Assembly: GCA_016466735.1 (NCBI GenBank) | Contig: JAAOED010000006.1 | Location: 55,282 to 119,281 of the forward strand | Source of the DNA: Weissella confusa | GTDB taxonomy: Bacteria > Bacillota > Bacilli > Lactobacillales > Lactobacillaceae | Length of the DNA stretch: 64,000 nucleotides | Reading direction: 5' to 3' | Shown: piece after piece, positions 60,977 to 64,000 of the stretch | Layout of the letters: each line of letters begins with the position of its first letter | Position numbering within the stretch: position 1 is the first letter of the stretch | The notes under the pieces: generated by a model | Database searches by the model: none | Told to the model about the DNA's origin: nothing | The model's input: the letters and a program-made list of their open reading frames with translations, nothing else | Translations under genes and position numbers: made by a program

Positions 60977-61582
60977 ATGGCTATTAACTATCCAAATGGA
61001 CGCCAATTTAATCCGAGTGCGTTTTCAAAGCCAGTCTCAAAAGGTGTTTCCCAAAGTAACCGTGGTATGTCATTGGAAAATGACTTGAACGACGCAAATG
61101 CGTACTACCTAGCAACGGATAAGGCCGTGATCCATAAAAAGCCCACGCCTATCCAAATTGTTAATGTCAGCTACCCTGCTCGTTCGGCCGCAAAAATCAC
61201 GGAAGCATACTTCAGACAGGCTTCTACCACAGATTACAATGGTGTTTATAACGGACATTATATCGACTTCGATGCGAAGGAAACGACGAATAAACAATCA
61301 TTTCCTTTAAAGAATGTCCATGAACATCAGATTAAGCATTTGAAACAAGTGGTTACACAACACGGTCTCGCTTTCATGATTATTCGCTTTTCAAGCCTGA
61401 ACGAGACATTTGTCATTTGGGCAGAGCTATTATTCACCTACTGGGATAATCAAGAAACCCAGCGAAAGTCGATTCCGTACGACGTTATTAAGGAAAAAGG
61501 TGCTTTGGTTCCCCTCGGAATCAACCCCACTACCCCTTATTTAACCGCTGTCGATGAATTGCTTAGTCAACGTAAAGTATAA
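60977..61582 (+). CDS. recU: Holliday junction resolvase RecU
   Basis: A 201-residue RecU that cleaves Holliday junctions and modulates RecA. It starts with the family's NYPNG and NRGMSLENDLNDANAYYL (catalytic-site Glu). YNGHYIDFDAKETTNKQSFPLKNVHEHQIKHL (Asp-x-Glu-x-Lys nuclease core) lies near 94-122. CAGGAG precedes ATG 60977. The pbp1A gene follows 15 nt later, the usual Firmicute recU-pbp1A operon. Confidence 0.96.
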   Translation: MAINYPNGRQFNPSAFSKPVSKGVSQSNRGMSLENDLNDANAYYLATDKAVIHKKPTPIQIVNVSYPARSAAKITEAYFRQASTTDYNGVYNGHYIDFDAKETTNKQSFPLKNVHEHQIKHLKQVVTQHGLAFMIIRFSSLNETFVIWAELLFTYWDNQETQRKSIPYDVIKEKGALVPLGINPTTPYLTAVDELLSQRKV

Positions 61583-61597
61583 GGAGAACTATTTGTT

Positions 61598-63862
61598 ATG
61601 ACAGAAGAGATGTCACGCGTGCAAAGGTCGCGCTCAAAAAAGAAGACATCCCAGCCAGGTCCAAAGTGGAAGCGATATACAAAGTATACGTTGCTAACCC
61701 TTGTGACGCTTGGCGCAGCCGGCACGTTAGCCGGAGTTGGTGCTTTCACCTACTATGCTTCATCAGCACCTAAAGTGACAAATGCTGCTCTTGTCGGCAC
61801 TTCACAAACCCAATACTTGGATAAGAACGGTGACGTTTTCTATACAAGTGGTTCACAAAAGCGTGAGATGGCCAAGCAATCTGAGATTCCTCAAGAAATG
61901 CGTATGGCCGTTGTCTCAATTGAGGATCGTCGTTTTTACAAGCACCACGGTGTTGATCCTCGTCGTATTCTTGGAGCTGCATTCGCTAACTTCACTGGAT
62001 CGTCTCTTGGCTTGCAAGGTGGTTCTACACTAACGCAACAATTGATTAAGTTGACCGTTTTCTCAACGGCAGCTAGCGACCAAACGTTGAAGCGTAAGGC
62101 GCAAGAAGCTTGGCTGGCTTTGAAGCTTGAAAAGCAGTATTCAAAGAATCAAATTTTGACACTTTATATGAACAAGGTTTATATGGGTAACGGTGTTTAT
62201 GGTATGAAGACAGCGGCTGATTACTACTTCGGTAAGTCGCTTGACCAATTGTCAACGCCTCAAATGGCATTGTTGGCTGGTTTACCACAATCACCAACTG
62301 GTTACGATCCATATAACAACCCCAAGGATGCCAAGAATCGACGTGATGAAGTACTTGAAGCAATGGCTCAAAACGGGGTTATCTCAACAGCCAAGGCCAA
62401 CGAGTATATGAAGACGCCAATTGATGATGGTTTGGTATCAACCCACTCTGATCAACTTGAAAATTCTGAAGAAAAGACCAAAATCAACCAAGCTTATATC
62501 ACATCAGTTAATGACGAGTTAAGAAGCCTTGGTTACAACCCTGACATTGACGGTTTGACGATTCAAACGAATCTTGAGCCAAAGGTGCAAGACCGTGCCT
62601 ACAATATCGTCAACACGGAAAACTACGTTGCTTGGCCTGATGATGAAATGCAAGTTGGTTTGACGGTTACCGACCCACGAAATGGTAATGTAATTGCTCA
62701 AATTGGTGGCCGTAAGGAAACAACGCTATTTGGTACCAATCACGCCACTAACGACCAACGATCATCAGGTTCAACCGCTAAGCCTTTGGTGGCCTATGGT
62801 CCGGCAATTGAAGATATGAACTGGTCGACAAATCACGCCGTCGATGATAGTGCCTACAATTATCCTGGTACTAACATAGCCGTGAACGACTTTGATCACC
62901 GCTATCTTGGTACGATTTCAATGCGTACGGCGATTGCACAATCTCGTAACATTCCAGCCGTTCAAACATTGCAAGAAGTTGGTTACAACAAATCTTCTGC
63001 ATTCCTTAAGAAGCTTGGTATTAACGAAGATCCTAAGAAGATGGTTGCATCAAACGCCATTGGAATTGACATTTCAACCGAGCAAGAAGCAGCTGCCTAC
63101 TCTGCTTTCGCAAATGGTGGTACTTATTACAAGCCTTCATATGTTTCTAAGATTACTGACCGCAGCGGTGCCGTTAAGAAGTTTAGTTCAAAGGGTACCA
63201 CTGCAATGAAGTCTTCAACTGCCTTTATGATGACCAGCATGCTGAAGTCCGTTGTGAGTGATTCATACGCTAAGATGATTGCGACATCTGCCTACAATCA
63301 AGCTGGTAAGACGGGAACTGTCGCTTATGGCGAAGAATCAAAAATGTCAGCTGATTCAGCAATGGACACTTGGTTCACTGGTTTCACAAAGAGCGCTGCA
63401 ATTTCGGTCTGGACAGGTTATGATGATCCAAACGAAGTTGGCCACGATTTGACCGGAAATGAACAATACATCATGTTGAAGGTCTATGGTGCGTTGATGG
63501 ATTACGTTATGTCTGATTCTTCAATGGATGGCACGGACTGGACAGTCCCTTCTACTGTTAAGCAAGTGACTGTTAATGGAAAGAAGGAATACCAAGTCGC
63601 CGGAGCTAACGTAGCGAATGAAAAGACAGTCGGTGTTGCCTCAACGTACACACCTTCTTACTCTTCACGTTCTACATCTAGTTCTGCGCCAACGGTAAGT
63701 TCCGCAATGAGTAGTTCATCACAACCTGCTGAAAGTTCATCTGAGGCACCAGCTTCATCAAGTGAACCAGCAAGCTCTTCAACGCCTGCTAGTTCATCAA
63801 ATCAAAGCTCAAGTTCAACACCTGCTAGTTCTTCTTCGCAAGAACGTAAACAAGATGAATAA
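61598..63862 (+). CDS. pbp1A: Class A penicillin-binding protein 1A
   Basis: A 754-residue bifunctional peptidoglycan synthase. There is a basic cytosolic N-terminus, then a transmembrane helix (about 31-53). The GT51 glycosyltransferase domain has the catalytic Glu109 in SIEDRRFYKHHGVD and GGSTLTQQLIK. The transpeptidase domain has STAK (Ser392), SRN-type SRNIPAVQ near 450 and KTGT at 571-574. The last 80 or so residues are a Ser/Ala/Pro-rich extracellular tail. AAGGAGA precedes ATG 61598. It is co-transcribed with recU, and gpsB lies nearby. Confidence 0.96.
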   Translation: MTEEMSRVQRSRSKKKTSQPGPKWKRYTKYTLLTLVTLGAAGTLAGVGAFTYYASSAPKVTNAALVGTSQTQYLDKNGDVFYTSGSQKREMAKQSEIPQEMRMAVVSIEDRRFYKHHGVDPRRILGAAFANFTGSSLGLQGGSTLTQQLIKLTVFSTAASDQTLKRKAQEAWLALKLEKQYSKNQILTLYMNKVYMGNGVYGMKTAADYYFGKSLDQLSTPQMALLAGLPQSPTGYDPYNNPKDAKNRRDEVLEAMAQNGVISTAKANEYMKTPIDDGLVSTHSDQLENSEEKTKINQAYITSVNDELRSLGYNPDIDGLTIQTNLEPKVQDRAYNIVNTENYVAWPDDEMQVGLTVTDPRNGNVIAQIGGRKETTLFGTNHATNDQRSSGSTAKPLVAYGPAIEDMNWSTNHAVDDSAYNYPGTNIAVNDFDHRYLGTISMRTAIAQSRNIPAVQTLQEVGYNKSSAFLKKLGINEDPKKMVASNAIGIDISTEQEAAAYSAFANGGTYYKPSYVSKITDRSGAVKKFSSKGTTAMKSSTAFMMTSMLKSVVSDSYAKMIATSAYNQAGKTGTVAYGEESKMSADSAMDTWFTGFTKSAAISVWTGYDDPNEVGHDLTGNEQYIMLKVYGALMDYVMSDSSMDGTDWTVPSTVKQVTVNGKKEYQVAGANVANEKTVGVASTYTPSYSSRSTSSSAPTVSSAMSSSSQPAESSSEAPASSSEPASSSTPASSSNQSSSSTPASSSSQERKQDE

Positions 63863-63945
63863 TTAGCAAAAAAGCAACCGAGAAATCTTGGTTCAAAGTC
63901 AAATGGTACTGATGACCGGTAAAATTTAATATTTTGAACCTTGCT

Positions 63946-63986
63946 TAGGCAGCTGATTTCACATTGTTGAAATCAGCTGCCTTTTG
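63946..63986. terminator. Rho-independent terminator
   Basis: GGCAGCTGATTTCA-CATTGT-TGAAATCAGCTGCC, a 14-bp perfect stem followed by TTTTG. It ends recU-pbp1A and may also serve a gene beyond the window. Confidence 0.85.
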
Positions 63987-64000
63987 CTTATAGTTCATTG

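Overview
The window looks like chromosome from a lactic acid bacterium of the Leuconostoc/Weissella branch of Lactobacillaceae, most likely a Weissella. The evidence is the moderate GC content, the Firmicute gene orders (pcrA-ligA-camS; rnpB-gpsB-ypsA / recU-pbp1A; ecsA-ecsB-trmB; DUF3290-DUF421), the type B RNase P RNA, strong GGAGG ribosome binding sites, several CcpA (cre) boxes and a secreted glucan-binding-type repeat protein. Genus and species are inference. I see no IS element, prophage, CRISPR array or tRNA gene.

Layout. 1-4.9 kb: end of an SDR gene, an XRE-like regulator, a decayed low-density stretch with small broken ORFs, a DUF898 membrane protein and lepA. 5-18.7 kb is accessory and transport-rich: an amino-acid permease, an ArsB/SLC13-type permease, a small membrane protein, an exported propeller-like protein and a serine hydrolase broken by a stop codon, speG, small membrane proteins sharing a Y-x-TK-x-AV motif and preceded by cre boxes, a disulfide-reductase-like flavoprotein, the hemH-mntH pair, a secreted DUF3472-like protein, a GNAT, and a three-gene cassette ending in a bacteriocin-immunity-like protein. 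18.8-25.6 kb: MDR oxidoreductase, CHY zinc finger, DUF421/DUF3290, Zn-phospholipase-C-like, CPBP protease, AEC transporter, an ADP-ribosylglycohydrolase relative without its usual metal ligands, and YslB. 25.6-36.9 kb: trmB-ecsB-ecsA, HIT, a NagB-like isomerase, dtpT, pentapeptide protein, lactate oxidase, DHH phosphoesterase, DUF1697, a glucan-binding-type secreted protein and a GNAT. 37-40.5 kb: the folate operon folB-folK-folE-folC-folP, with folP frameshifted. 40.6-46 kb: a second NagB-like gene, a GH1 6-phospho-beta-glucosidase, an NmrA-like SDR and a secreted carboxylesterase. 46.2-64 kb is mostly core: accBCDA, uvrB, an HD hydrolase, pcrA-ligA-camS, a THUMP methyltransferase, rnpB, gpsB, ypsA, recU and pbp1A.

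How the parts work together. Five good cre boxes precede two small-membrane-protein units, lactate oxidase, 6-phospho-beta-glucosidase and the secreted esterase, which suggests one carbon-catabolite regulon spread over the window. Ferrochelatase overlaps an NRAMP transporter and its promoter carries a Rex-like box, suggesting redox-responsive metal/porphyrin handling. Several genes are decaying (serine hydrolase, folP, a small membrane paralogue, the 1.2-2 kb remnants), so single-base gene loss, or base-calling error in some cases, is a recurrent theme.
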